Shown here: one piece after another, positions 24,957-35,799 of the stretch
Layout of the letters: the number at the start of each line of letters is the position of its first letter
Position numbering within the stretch: the first letter of the stretch is position 1
Translations under genes and position numbers: made by a program
NCBI RefSeq assembly: GCF_019320115.1
Contig: NC_089597.1
Location: forward strand, 118,240,000-118,303,999
Length of the DNA stretch: 64,000 nt
DNA from: Miscanthus floridulus
Lineage: Eukaryota > Streptophyta > Magnoliopsida > Poales > Poaceae
Direction: 5' to 3'
Notes under the pieces: generated by a model
What the model was told of the DNA's origin: nothing
Databases searched by the model: none
What the model saw: the letters and a program-made list of their open reading frames with translations, nothing else

Positions 24957-27155
24957 TATGGCAGAATCGTTTGAAATAACACATTTTCGAAGACGCTCGT
25001 CTTCCACTGGACACTAAACACCTCGAAAGTTAGCTACATCGGACAGTTCTATCGAAGCCCACCCCAAGGGAGAACTCGAAACAATCCACGTTTTACCGCT
25101 AGGATCCAATAATGAGTATGAGCTTACAACACTTAGTCCATTTGATACAACAAGAGTTCTTGAAAATTATTTATTACAATACCAGAGTTCAGAGTGCGGT
25201 AATTAAACAGCAGAATGAAAATAAACATCTAAAAGAAACGATACAAGGATCCGTCTGTGCCCACTAGAAGAATCCTCCACATAAGAGCTACTCCTCAAGC
25301 TGCACCTGTAACAGGGGTAAAATAAAACCTGAGTACACAATGTACTCGCAAGACTTACCCGACTAGTGGGAATAGTTTTTTGACTCCAAGAAATACGATA
25401 GGCAATATGGGTTTGCTGTTTTCTTTTTGTTTGCGAAAAGCATCACTAATAGTTCATTCTTACAGTCAAGCTTTATTAGCAGTCATGATTACATCATTAG
25501 CTAACCATTCTAGTTAAGCACATGTTCTACTTTCAAGCAAGGGTTGAGCCATCAGGACCATTTTATCATCTTTCATCTTCCAGTTCTTACTATAGTGCTA
25601 GACCCTAGCCAAGTCGTACCGTCTCACAGAAACGGCGATTCATGAACCAATGTATCCCAGCTGGGTATCCCGAAACACATGCCCCATTTGTACCACAGGC
25701 ATAAATAAGACCAACCCATTCTACTCTTACCACGGGGTCGAGGTCCCCGTCCAAACTTAGACTACAAGCCCCCACACTTGAGACCCGGCCTCAGTATGGT
25801 GCTTAGACCTCCACCTGTCCCCACCTCTAATCAGTCAGTCCAGAAAGAGCCGGAACCCACGACAAGAACGTAACAAGCCTTCCCGCTCCCATAAGCAAGT
25901 ATGTGCTTAGGATAATAAGTCTGTGACCTGACTACCATCCATAGCAACGGACGGTACTTAATCGACACAAACAGGGAAAACAGTGTAGCCAAGCTAAGCC
26001 CTGATGGGCGCATGACACAACCTGTTACACCCACCAATACCCATACCATATCCCTGCCCTGTCTCCATTTTACCTTTCATCATTTTATCATGAGAGTAAT
26101 TATAATCATCTATTGTGAGTAACGGTAGGTTACTCACGCTACCGAAAGCCTAAGTATAGCAGCTACTCGAACCTATACTAGTAGGACTCATAGAACAATT
26201 ATATCTATGCATATGGTTTTCATAAAATTCTTGTAACGTAAATGCACATTACATATATATATTCAGTGATTATAAAAAATAAGGGTTATGCACCAGGGCT
26301 TGCCTTGGGCAGACGAGGTGTCAGCTGAGTCAGTCAGTAGCGGCTCCGGGACCTCCTCCTGCACGAGAATCTCCTCCTCATACTCCTCGATGATCTCCTT
26401 GAACTCATGATCGTCGGTGGTCACGATCTCCACCAACTCGTTCTCTACATGCATGCGATGATGATACAACACTTAGCATTTATGCAACAACAACTCTTAA
26501 AATAAGAATACACATACTAAGCTACTAAGCTAGCTCTAATGACTAAGATACTAAGCTAACTATCATCTTCATCAAGCAAAGTGTTGGGTTCAACTAACAA
26601 ACACCTAGCTTTACAAATGAAGAATATATCTTTATTTCTACTAATGATTTAATGTATATTTAAAACAAAAAGCACTTAACTATCCTAATGTTTAGTCTAT
26701 TCTAAAGCTACAATAATTACAGTGAGCACATAATAATACCATGAGGCTACTATAAAATTTTTAGGACTAAAGCTATCACCAATTTATCATAAAAATTCTT
26801 ACAATATTTAACCTAATAATATTAAGCACTTTCAAATGATTTAATAGCTCCTGGTATCAATATGTATATATGAACTAAATACGAGAGCATAATTTTAGAA
26901 ACCTAACAAAATTTGTTTCACAATTTTTGGACATCTATATGATTTTATATGATTTATCAAAGATCAGTTCAAAAATTAAATTAGAAAATTATTTCTAATT
27001 CCTTATGAAAAAGAAAAATGAATTCTCCCGCGTTGCCCACACGCGCGGCCCACTCGACGTCGGCCCACGTGGAGACGGCCTGCGGTGGGGAAATCCCCCG
27101 CGCGCTGATGTTTTTGCAAAATAGGCCTCGCACTTCTCCCGAATTACAACGAAGT

Positions 27156-29042
27156 TGTCGGATACCGTGAGAAGGGGTACCCTAAGCAAGGTCAAAAAAC
27201 GACTGCTTAGATTTCGTAAAGATCGAAACCAGCTAAACACTGCTGGCCTCGGCCGATTCTCCGACTCGCCCGAGGCCTCATCGGGCCTCGGCCGATTCTC
27301 CGATTCGCCCGAGGCCCCCTCACCGCGGGCCTCGGTTGATTCCCCGCCGAAGGCCTCGGCCGGGCCACCGACCCTCCGTCTCACGCAAGGAGGGCTCGGC
27401 AGCACTCCGCTACCTCTTCCTTCTCCCGTCCCTCTGGCAAAACGTCGCGTCACATCAACTCAGCCAACTGCTGCCCCTGACAACAGCCGCACGCCCGGCA
27501 CAGTACAGCAAGTGGCCGATGGGACAGGAGGCAGGACTAGGCAGGGGTTACCCGCCACTGTACTAACCACCGTAACGCCCATGCCTCACTGTATGCCAAC
27601 TCCTGCACCAAGGACAATGCAGCGCGGGGAGCCACATCTGGGCTACTGTGGCCTCGGAATCAGTACCCAGGGCCAATAACTCCCCCCAAGACCTCGACAG
27701 ATTGCCTCACGGGCTCGGCAGCGTGAGGGTCCATGACCACCGAGCCCCACACGATGGCTCGGCCTCGGCATCTGCAGAGCCGCTACTCCCTGCGACGTCA
27801 TTACACGGCAACCAGCACGTCGCGCCATGTCCTGCATCAAGCCGTATTGGAGCCCCGCGACGCACGAGACTGAGTATGACCAGCATGTCACTTCCGCACG
27901 TCCCATCAAGGCGCTCAACCACTCCGACAAACCCCACGACGGCACAGTACAGCGAAGTGGCAGACCAGACGACCGTCACGTCAGCACCCTGCCATCCACG
28001 GCGGGACTGTGCAGGGGTTACCGGCTACTGTGCCGCCTAAACTCCTACACCCAGGACGGACACGACGTGGGGAGTCGGAACCGGGTTCCTGTGACCTCCG
28101 ACGAACTAACTGAGTTCCGCCTCGCCCGAGACTCCCGGTAGGGCCTCGGGCGAACTGGCCATGTTCCGCCTCGCCCGAAGCTGGGCTCGTCCCGCAACCT
28201 CGTCGCCTCCACCTCAAAAGTCACTCTGGCAGGCTATCACATCCAATTAAAGCGCCCAGCTGCCCCCACTACGTAAGCCACGATCGGTAGTACGCCGCGA
28301 CAGGGGCGACAGGACAACGGCCAAATCGCCTTTTTTCCATCCCTTACTGACGATACAGGGTACCGTATCCTGTAGATGCACGTTCCGCACTGTTCCGCCT
28401 AAATCAACTATCGACGATGGCCGCCCAGACCTCACGTTGCCACCTGCTGAAGGCCTCGGCACAGCAGGCCTCGGCACAGTGGGTCTCGGCCTCAGCACGG
28501 CAGGCTTCATCACAGCCTACTACGGCAGCCACCAGACCTCGGCACTTCACCAAGTCAACAAAAGTACAGGAGCGCCACATGTCGCCAGACCATACCGATT
28601 AGACATCGACGGAAACTCCCACAACGCCATGCTACTCCAGGGAGCGGAATACGTCAGCAAATAGTAGCCTTCTCATGTACTTCTGGCTTCCTCCTTGTGA
28701 CTATAAAAGGAGGTAGCCGGGGCCATTTCTAGGGGGGCAGAGAAAAAACGAACACACCGATAGAACCACGCACTTCCGGGCTGCTTGGGAGCAACGTCTC
28801 GAGCAGTCCGCATCACCCTCGCCGAGATCTGGGGTTAGCTCCCTCTCTCACCTAGCTTGTAACCCCTACTACGAGCACTCAGATGCAAGGAATACAAGAT
28901 CGATCTCTCAGACTGGACGTAGGGCTTCGATTGCCCGAACCAGTATAAACCTTGTGTCTCTTTGCATCACCATCCGGGATTAGGGGCACGCAGCACAAAT
29001 TCACTCGTCGGTTGGGGGACCCCCGGTTCCAAAACACCGACA
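27156..29042 (+). repeat. 5' LTR
   Basis: It runs from TGTCGGATACCG to AACACCGACA. A TATA box (TATAAAAG, 28702-28709) marks U3/R about 340 bases before the end. The U3 is rich in CTCGGC and CCTCGGCC words. Open frames on both strands are identical or nearly so in the other LTR and are not genes. Confidence 0.93.
28702..28709 (+). promoter_or_regulatory. TATA box of the 5' LTR
   Basis: TATAAAAG in GTGACTATAAAAGGAGG. Transcription would be expected to start about 30 bases downstream, near GGGGCAGAGAAAA. The same site is at 39080-39087 in the 3' LTR. Confidence 0.75.
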
Positions 29043-29044
29043 GT

Positions 29045-29062
29045 TGGCGCGCCAGGTAGGGG
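29045..29062 (+). other. Primer-binding site
   Basis: TGGCGCGCCAGGTAGGGG begins two bases after the 5' LTR. TGG complements the CCA end of a tRNA primer. I do not name the tRNA. Confidence 0.75.
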
Positions 29063-29099
29063 CTCTGCGTGTCAGCTCCGTCATCCTAACAAGTTCCGG

Positions 29100-30914
29100 A
29101 TGGCAGACCACATACGACCATTGCGTCTCGGCACCATAGTTTGGTTCGGGAGCCTAGAGTTCATGTCTCTAGGGCATGAGTACGACATGGTGCTCCTCAC
29201 TCCTCGAACCCCACCGTCAGACGACGAAGTCGCGCCTCGGCAGCCCAGGCGCAGGCGGCGCCCGGGCGGCCGCTCTCGCCACGCTCGCCAGGCACGACGC
29301 GAGCAATGCCACCCCGACGCTACGCAAGCCCGGGGCGGCACGCCACTCCCCGCCGATATCCTGCGACCAGCTGTTGGTACGGGGTCCCTGGTTGGGGACC
29401 TGTCTGACCTGAGCCTGGACAAAGGAAAATCGCCGGGGGCTTACGGCGATGCCCAGTCATCTAACCCCGCTCCGCCACTCCCTGAAGAACCGACCCCGGC
29501 GGGGCAGAATCTGGAAACGACCCCGCTCCCGTACCCCTTTGGGTTGAGGAATGCCGCCACCTCTTACGCCTACGCTTACGCTGCCGCTCACGAGCATCCC
29601 TCGGAACGCCGCCAGCGCTTCGCTCTCGACCTGAGCACCCACTCCGACCCCTCGGACGAGGCCGAGGCATGGCCCGGGGTAGATTTCTCCGAACTCCACA
29701 ACCCTGGGGCTTTGCGCCAATTCTTGGCCGCAAGCGACTACTGCCTCGGCTATCCCGACTCCGACGATGAGGGGACTCACGATCCGTCCCGTGAGTGCTT
29801 CCACGTCGGGCTCGGGATGCCAACGGTGGGCGAAGAGGAAGAAAGGACAGGCAATCATTCACCGCCCCGGGCGGGGGCGGGTGATGCCACGCCTCCGCGT
29901 CTCGAAGCCCCGGCAGCACGGAACGAGAACCCCGTTCGCGGGGGGCATCGACGCCCAGACCTGGAGCAGCTCCGCGAGCTTCAGGCCAAGGTCGAACAGG
30001 ACCTTCCTGCTGACAGAACCGAGGCCCGACGGCTTGCGCGACGCGCCAAGACTTACGTCCTCTGCGACGGCGAGTTATATAGGCGCAGCCCATCTGGTAT
30101 TCTCCAACGATGCATCACCACCGAGGCTGGCCAATCTTTACTTCGGGACCTACACGCGGGAGTCTGTGGGCACCACGCGGCGCCTCGGACGCTCGTGGGT
30201 AACGCCTTCCGCCAAGGTTTCTATTGGCCAACAGCGGTGGCCGACGCCACAAAGCTAGTACGCACCTGCGAGGGATGCCAGTACTACGCTCGACAGACGC
30301 ACCTCCCGGCCCAAGCCCTCCAAACCATCCCCATCACATGGCCATTTGCTGTGTGGGGGCTGGACATGGTTGGGCCTCTGCAGAAGGCACCCGGGGGCTA
30401 TACCCATCTGCTGGTAGCTATCGACAAATTCTCCAAATGGATCGAGGCTCGTCCGATCGCTCAGATCAAATCCGAGCAAGCGGTGCTGTTCTTTACGGAT
30501 ATCATCCACAGGTTCGGGGTTCCTAACACCATCATCACTGACAACGGGACACAATTCACCGGTCGCAAATTCCTAACGTTCTGCGACGACCACCACACCC
30601 GGGTGGCCTGGTCGGCCGTAGGGCACCCAAGGACGAATGGCCAAGTAGAGCGTGCCAACGGCATGATCCTACAAGGCCTCAAGCCAAGAATATTCAACCA
30701 GTTGAAGAAGTTTGGCAAGAAATGGCTTGCCGAACTCCCGTCAGTCATCTGGAGCCTAAGAAATACCCCGAGCCAGGCCACGGGATTCACACCGTTCTTC
30801 CTGGTCTATGGAGCCGAGGCCATCCTCCCCACTGACTTAGAATACGGTTCCCCGAGGCTACAGGCGTACAACGAACAAAGCAACCGCACTGCCCGCGAAG
30901 ACGCCCTCGACTAA
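29100..30914 (+). CDS. Gag N-terminal region fused in frame to integrase
   Basis: The ATG at 29100 is the first in frame after the primer site; 604 codons follow. Residues 1 to about 300 are an acidic, proline-rich gag N-terminal part with no zinc knuckle. Near residue 300 the frame passes directly into integrase: an HHCC zinc module (H352, H358/H359, C390, C393) and a catalytic core with D422, D481 and E517, spacing D-58-D-35-E. HPRTNGQVERANG surrounds the glutamate. Protease, reverse transcriptase and RNase H are absent, a gap of about 3 kb compared with full Tat-lineage gag-pol. The TAA at 30912-30914 is premature: the C-terminal integrase domain continues in the same frame to 31199. Integrase inserts the cDNA in the nucleus; this copy would need enzymes in trans. 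Confidence 0.85.
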   Translation: MADHIRPLRLGTIVWFGSLEFMSLGHEYDMVLLTPRTPPSDDEVAPRQPRRRRRPGGRSRHARQARREQCHPDATQARGGTPLPADILRPAVGTGSLVGDLSDLSLDKGKSPGAYGDAQSSNPAPPLPEEPTPAGQNLETTPLPYPFGLRNAATSYAYAYAAAHEHPSERRQRFALDLSTHSDPSDEAEAWPGVDFSELHNPGALRQFLAASDYCLGYPDSDDEGTHDPSRECFHVGLGMPTVGEEEERTGNHSPPRAGAGDATPPRLEAPAARNENPVRGGHRRPDLEQLRELQAKVEQDLPADRTEARRLARRAKTYVLCDGELYRRSPSGILQRCITTEAGQSLLRDLHAGVCGHHAAPRTLVGNAFRQGFYWPTAVADATKLVRTCEGCQYYARQTHLPAQALQTIPITWPFAVWGLDMVGPLQKAPGGYTHLLVAIDKFSKWIEARPIAQIKSEQAVLFFTDIIHRFGVPNTIITDNGTQFTGRKFLTFCDDHHTRVAWSAVGHPRTNGQVERANGMILQGLKPRIFNQLKKFGKKWLAELPSVIWSLRNTPSQATGFTPFFLVYGAEAILPTDLEYGSPRLQAYNEQSNRTAREDALD

Positions 30915-31199
30915 CTGGAGGAAGCCCGAGACGTCGCGCTGCTACACTCGGCCAGGTACCAGCAAGCCCTACGACGCTACCAAGCCCGGCGCGTCCGAAG
31001 CCGGGACCTAAAGGTGGGCGACCTTGTGCTGAGACTGAGGCAGAGCAACAAGGGCCGCCACAAGCTGACCCCACCCTGGGAAGGGCCGTACATCGTCGCT
31101 CAAGTGCTGAAGCCCGGGACCTACAAGTTAGCCAACGAGAAGGGCGAAATCTTCACCAACGCTTGGAACATAGAACAGCTACGTCGTTTCTACCCTTAA
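30915..31199 (+). pseudogene. Integrase C-terminal domain after the premature stop
   Basis: This is the same frame as the gag-integrase gene, open for 94 codons to a TAA at 31197-31199. It carries VGDLVLRLRQSN, WEGPYIVAQVLKPGTYKL and NAWNIEQLRRFYP, the usual end of gypsy integrases in this lineage. It has been cut off from the upstream frame by one stop codon at 30912-30914. Confidence 0.8.
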
Positions 31200-31340
31200 A
31201 ATTCCAAACGTTGTTTACATTGTTTCTCGAAATGCAATAAAGAAGCGTTCTTAGTTGTTATAATTTTTTCGAGAAACCCCCCTTATAAACAAGCCGATTG
31301 TATAGAACCCAAGGACCATACGATCGCCTCAAAGGCGAAA

Positions 31341-31764
31341 AGGCCGGCTGAGCCGTGAGAACGGCCTACGCCTCCGGGCTACGGCAACTCCCTCACCACC
31401 TTTTCACCCAAAGGACAGCGTAGGCTCCGAGGAAGTTCTGTACAGAGAGCTTGTCTATCAATAGGGGCTCGACATCACAATAACGCAATAAGGGAGACTC
31501 GGCTCTGCCTCTGCAAAGTCGAGCCTCCCTCGGGGGCTAAAAAGGGGGAACCCCCCTAAGTCCCGGACACCATTTCTCAACCGTTTTCCGAAAATTTCCA
31601 CGCCAAACTCTCGCGCTCCGACGGGACCTTCACAAGAAACCCAAAGACCAAAAGTCTGTCTGGAGGCCAAAGGGCCGGTCGAGACGTGAGAACGGCCTAC
31701 GCCTCTGGGCTACGGCAGCTCCCTCACCACCCTTCGCCGAAGGACGACTTAGGTCCCGAGGGTT
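31341..31764. repeat. Direct repeat downstream of pol
   Basis: Two copies of about 95 bp (31341-31434 and 31668-31764) share GTGAGAACGGCCTACGCCTC, GGCTACGGCA and CTCCCTCACCACC. No gene is visible in 31200-31940. The stretch lies between the end of the sense gene and the end of the antisense gene and may hold the 3' ends of both transcripts. Confidence 0.65.
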
Positions 31765-31940
31765 TTCTTTGCGGATTCCCAAGATCGAGATAGAGGGCAC
31801 GGACTTAGAAATAGAATGGAAAACGGTTAAGAAACACACATACACAGATACTTTAAGGGCCTCGACGGCCACAAAAAACGTCGCGATTCGGCAACTAACC
31901 CAAATCCGGTTACATGGCCCCTTTTGGCCCAGGTCAAAGC

Positions 31941-34900
31941 TCAAGGATCGGCGGCTGGCGCGGGAGGGACCACCTCTTCTTCGAACAGCTTGGCCAACGC
32001 AGTGCCAGGCGCCTCGGCTGCCTCCAACAGCCTCACGACCTCTGCATCAGCCTCCTCGTCATCTTCTGGCAACACATAGCCGTCGCTGACAGCCTCGAGG
32101 TTGATGGCGTAATGCGAGGAGACGACGGCCAGGGCGCGCTTGACACCCGTGTGCAACGCCCCTCGGAGTCTCTCGCGGACGTGGGCGCTCAACGCAATCA
32201 GGTGGCTCCTAAGGGAGCTAGCTGATTGGACCTCCTCGACGTGCAGGGTCTCGCAGGCGGTCCGGACAGCGCTGCGCAGCGCCTCGTGCTCCCGGACCTC
32301 GACATCCAGCGCCGCTTGCGCAGCGACGGAGGCCTCAGCCGCCTGGGAAGCCTCTTTCTCCAGATCTACGTCGCGAAGAGGGGTCAGGAGCCAAACGCGA
32401 ACCAGAACAAATGGACAAGGAACACGGTTCGAGCGGAACTTACCCTCGGCCTTGTTCTTCCAGGCTAAGACCTCGACCCGAGAGGCCTCGGCCGCCTTGG
32501 TAGCCTCTGCCAGGGCGACTTTTGTCGCCTGATGCTCGCTCTGCTCCGCACCCAGCTGCCCGGCTGTGGCCTTCGCAGAGGCCGTCGCTTCTTGGGCTCG
32601 AAGCCTGAAGGAGTCTCGCTCCTCCTCCAGTTCCTTGATCTTGGCCACCAGAGGGGCGGACTGCTCCTTAGCCGTGGCCAACTCGGCCTAAATGTCAGCA
32701 CAACGAAGGCGGAGGTCCACCACTTCCGCACTCCGCGCCGACAATAGTCCCTGGGCATCAGCAAGCAGGCCCTTTTGGCGCCGGAGCTGGTCCCAGATAT
32801 CCCTCTCATTTCGCAGAAACACCGATTTCCCAAGGGACCGGGTCTCGAGCTCCTAAGGAGGCAAAACGAAAAACACACGTCAAACACTGCGAAGGGGCTC
32901 GGAGAGAAAACGACGCGGCACGAGAGGGGAAAGTACTTACCCGCGTGACACCGGGCAAGTCCTGACCCATAATGGTCATCGCTGTCTGCAGCGACCGCAC
33001 TGCCAGTTGGCGGTACTGCTCGAGGGTGTCCCAATGCCCCCCCTCTGCGGTATCTTCGAGGGCAAACACGGGCTCCCCCTCGGGGTCAGCCCGGTTCCGC
33101 CAGAAAACACGCGGGAAGTTCCACCCGCGAGGCTCGGGCCGTAGCCGGACAAGAGCCAAACTCCCCTCGGCGGGGTCTGGGACTGGTTGCTCCGTGGTAC
33201 TGGCCGCCTCGACGTCCGCCGCCTCCTTCCCTCGGGAGGAATCATCAGACGAGATTGTCTGAACCAGGGGCGGCGCCAAAATTTGCCCCGTCTCCACCTC
33301 CATCGCCTCGGTCTCGACGGACCCGGGGGCTCTGGCCTCCGCCATCTCTACCTCGATGGCCCCAGCGCCCACCGCTGTGACGTCGGAGGTCTTGGGGGCT
33401 CCGGCCTCGCCCTCAGTGGCCTCGGCAATAGCAGACGCCCCAGCCTCCTTCGCCCCAAGACCCACAACGTCGCGAGGCGCGGGCTCCTCCTCCCCCACTC
33501 GCTCCACGGCCGCCTCGGCCTCCTTTTCCTGGGCAGCCGCCTCCTCCGAAACGGCTTCACCCGACGCCGCGCCGCGTCGCGCGCCAGCCTGCGCCTCCGC
33601 TGCCTGATGAGCGGAGGAGCTAACGTTCACCTTGAGCGCCTTACGGGGCGCCAAGGGAGGATCTCCCACCAGAAGCGTCTGGCTGGAAGAAAAGACACTC
33701 CCAAGGTCAGCATGCAACCAAGGGGCGAACAAGAAGTACTACGGATTCCACCAGGAAAGACGCTTACCGCGAACGGGGATGCAACCGCTTCAACACCGCC
33801 TGCCTCCTCTGCAACGGCGGCGGTGGTGGCAGCAGCGCGGCCTCGGTGTCCACCAGCACCAGCTGGCCCCCGTCGGACCCCGGCACCTCCTCGACCCTTC
33901 GCGGAGATAATGGGGTTGCCCCCACCGTCACCCGCTCCACCTCCACCGTCGAACCCATCGGGCTGACGGCACGCTCCTCCGACACCCGCGCCTCGGGTGC
34001 GTCGGCCTCGGCCCCGGGACGGGCCGCCACTGGCCCCGGGACGCCTCCTCCTCCTAGGGGCGTCAGGCTCCTTGCCGGCGCCCCGGGAACCATCTCCCTG
34101 ATGTCGGGGAGGTCTTCCAGGCAGGCCGTCCCCACCTCGCGCCCGCCGCCGTCGCTCGAAGAATCCGACACCGACGACGAGGGAGACGGCTCCAAAGGGA
34201 GACCGTCGAGCCTCTGGCGCCGGCGACGAGCGTCCAGCTTTTCGCGCGCGAGGATCTTCTTCGTGCGCTTCGCCTCCTGGGCATCTTTCTTCTTCTTCGC
34301 CTCCTCGGCACGCGCCCTGTTCACGGATCGCCGCCGGGCGTCCTCAGGAACGGGCGGCGGGGAGCCTCGCACGTCTCTTATCCCCTGAGAGAACGACGAA
34401 GTAAGACAACAGATCAAAAAGGCGAAAAACAAGAAGGCCGCGAAAGCCTCGAACTTACCAGCGAGACATACCCCCGCGACGGGCGCATCGGGAACGGCAC
34501 CAAGTCGTCGAGCCTCGGCTTCCCGTCTACTGCCTCTCTCACCCGACGCAGGGTCTCATCGTCGGTAAGGGCGGAGGCGGACATCTTAATACCAGCGATC
34601 GGGTCGCTCGGCGTCATCTCGAACAGCCGCCGCCGCCGGGCCATTAGCGGCAACACCCTCCGGCGGTGAAAGGCCGCCACGACCACGGCCGCCGAGAGGC
34701 CGCAGTCACGTAGCTTCCCCAAGGCCCTCAAGAGCGGTTCCAGCCTAGGCTGGTCGACCTTGATGACGCCGTATCCCCACTTCTCCGGTTGACTCTCTAC
34801 AACCCGCCCGGTATAAGGGGGAAGTCCTCCGCCGTCGTTGCGGAGGTAGAACCAGCCGTCATACCAACGACGGTTGGACGTTGACAGCTGGGCCGGGATG

Positions 34901-35376
34901 TAGAGGGACTGCCGGTCTTGGCGCACGTGAAGGGTGCAGCCGCCGGCCCTCTGCGCCTTCCGAGCCCCCCTCGTCCCCCCCGGCTTGGAGGTGAACGTCG
35001 CTCGGAACAAATGGAGCCACAACTCCCAGTGGGGAGCGATCCCCAGATACCCCTCGCAGACGGCGACGAAGATGGCCGCCTGCGCGATGGAGTTGGGGCT
35101 GAAGTTGTGCAGCTCCACGCCATAGTAGTGCGGGAGTGCCCGCATGAAGCTATCCGCCGGCGACCCGAAGCCTCGCTCGTGGAAGACGACGAAGCTCACC
35201 ACGTAACCGTCGCGCGGCCTCGGCTCCGACTCGTCCCCCGGAGCAATCCACTCCGGCTCGTCGGGGTCGGTGATTGGGCGAAGAAGACCGGCCTCCACGA
35301 GCGACTGCAGCTTCTCCTCGGTGATGTCGGACCGCCCCCAGGGATCCGCCGGGAGGATGACGGGACCACCAGCCAT
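31941..35376 (-). CDS. Antisense spliced accessory gene of the retrotransposon (Transposase_28-like)
   Basis: Five exons read on the minus strand: 35376-34459, 34384-33768, 33682-32941, 32852-32444 and 32365-31941. All four introns (74, 85, 88 and 78 nt) have GT-AG ends, and the phases 0, 2, 0, 1 fit, giving 3,111 nt (1,036 codons plus stop). Exon 1 holds the 'putative gypsy-type transposon' domain (PF04195) known from grass elements; GYVVSFVVFHERGFGSPAD and PHWELWLHLFRATF lie in it. Exon 2 has a basic, Glu/Lys-rich stretch (nuclear signal-like) and Pro-rich parts. Exon 3 is Ala/Glu-rich and acidic. Exons 4-5 are coiled-coil-like. A TAG at 32690-32688 (codon 814) interrupts exon 4. Such antisense accessory genes are known in Tat-lineage elements, but their role is unknown. 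Confidence 0.8.
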
Positions 35377-35540
35377 TGCGCGGCGGAGGACGCTGCTAGG
35401 GCGGTAATCTCTCTCCCTCTCTCTTTCGATCTCTCGCCCTCGCCCTTCTCTTCCCCGGCGCTCTATGCTCTCAGCGACGGCACGGAGGCAGCAAAAGCGA
35501 ACGCGGAAAAGGTAAGGAGGGAGAGGGCGAGGCTGTTTGC

Positions 35541-35550
35541 GTATTTATGC
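35541..35550 (-). promoter_or_regulatory. Possible TATA box of the antisense gene
   Basis: On the minus strand this is GCATAAATAC, about 165 bases before the antisense ATG at 35376. An A/G-rich leader follows. It is the only TATA-like word in that interval. Confidence 0.4.
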
Positions 35551-35799
35551 AGGGACGAATCGAAACCGCCGGGCGACGAAATCGGGGAAGTTTCCCCCAG
35601 AAAATCCGGCGCGGTTATCCAGATCCGGTCTTACCGCCCACGCACTCCTCGTTAACCGCGCGTGCAGGTACGTCCCGTCGGCTGACGCCACGTCGCGTCC
35701 AACCGCAGCAGCAGCAGGTGCCGTTTCGCCTCCCCGAGAAAGCCGCCTCAAAAGACGCGCCTGCAATTAATTAGCCGTAGGCGGAGAAATAACCCCCCC

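Noticed and set aside
28962..29099. Start of the gag-integrase frame inside the LTR
   Set aside because: The frame is open through the LTR end and primer site by chance; the ATG at 29100 is the first plausible start after the primer site.
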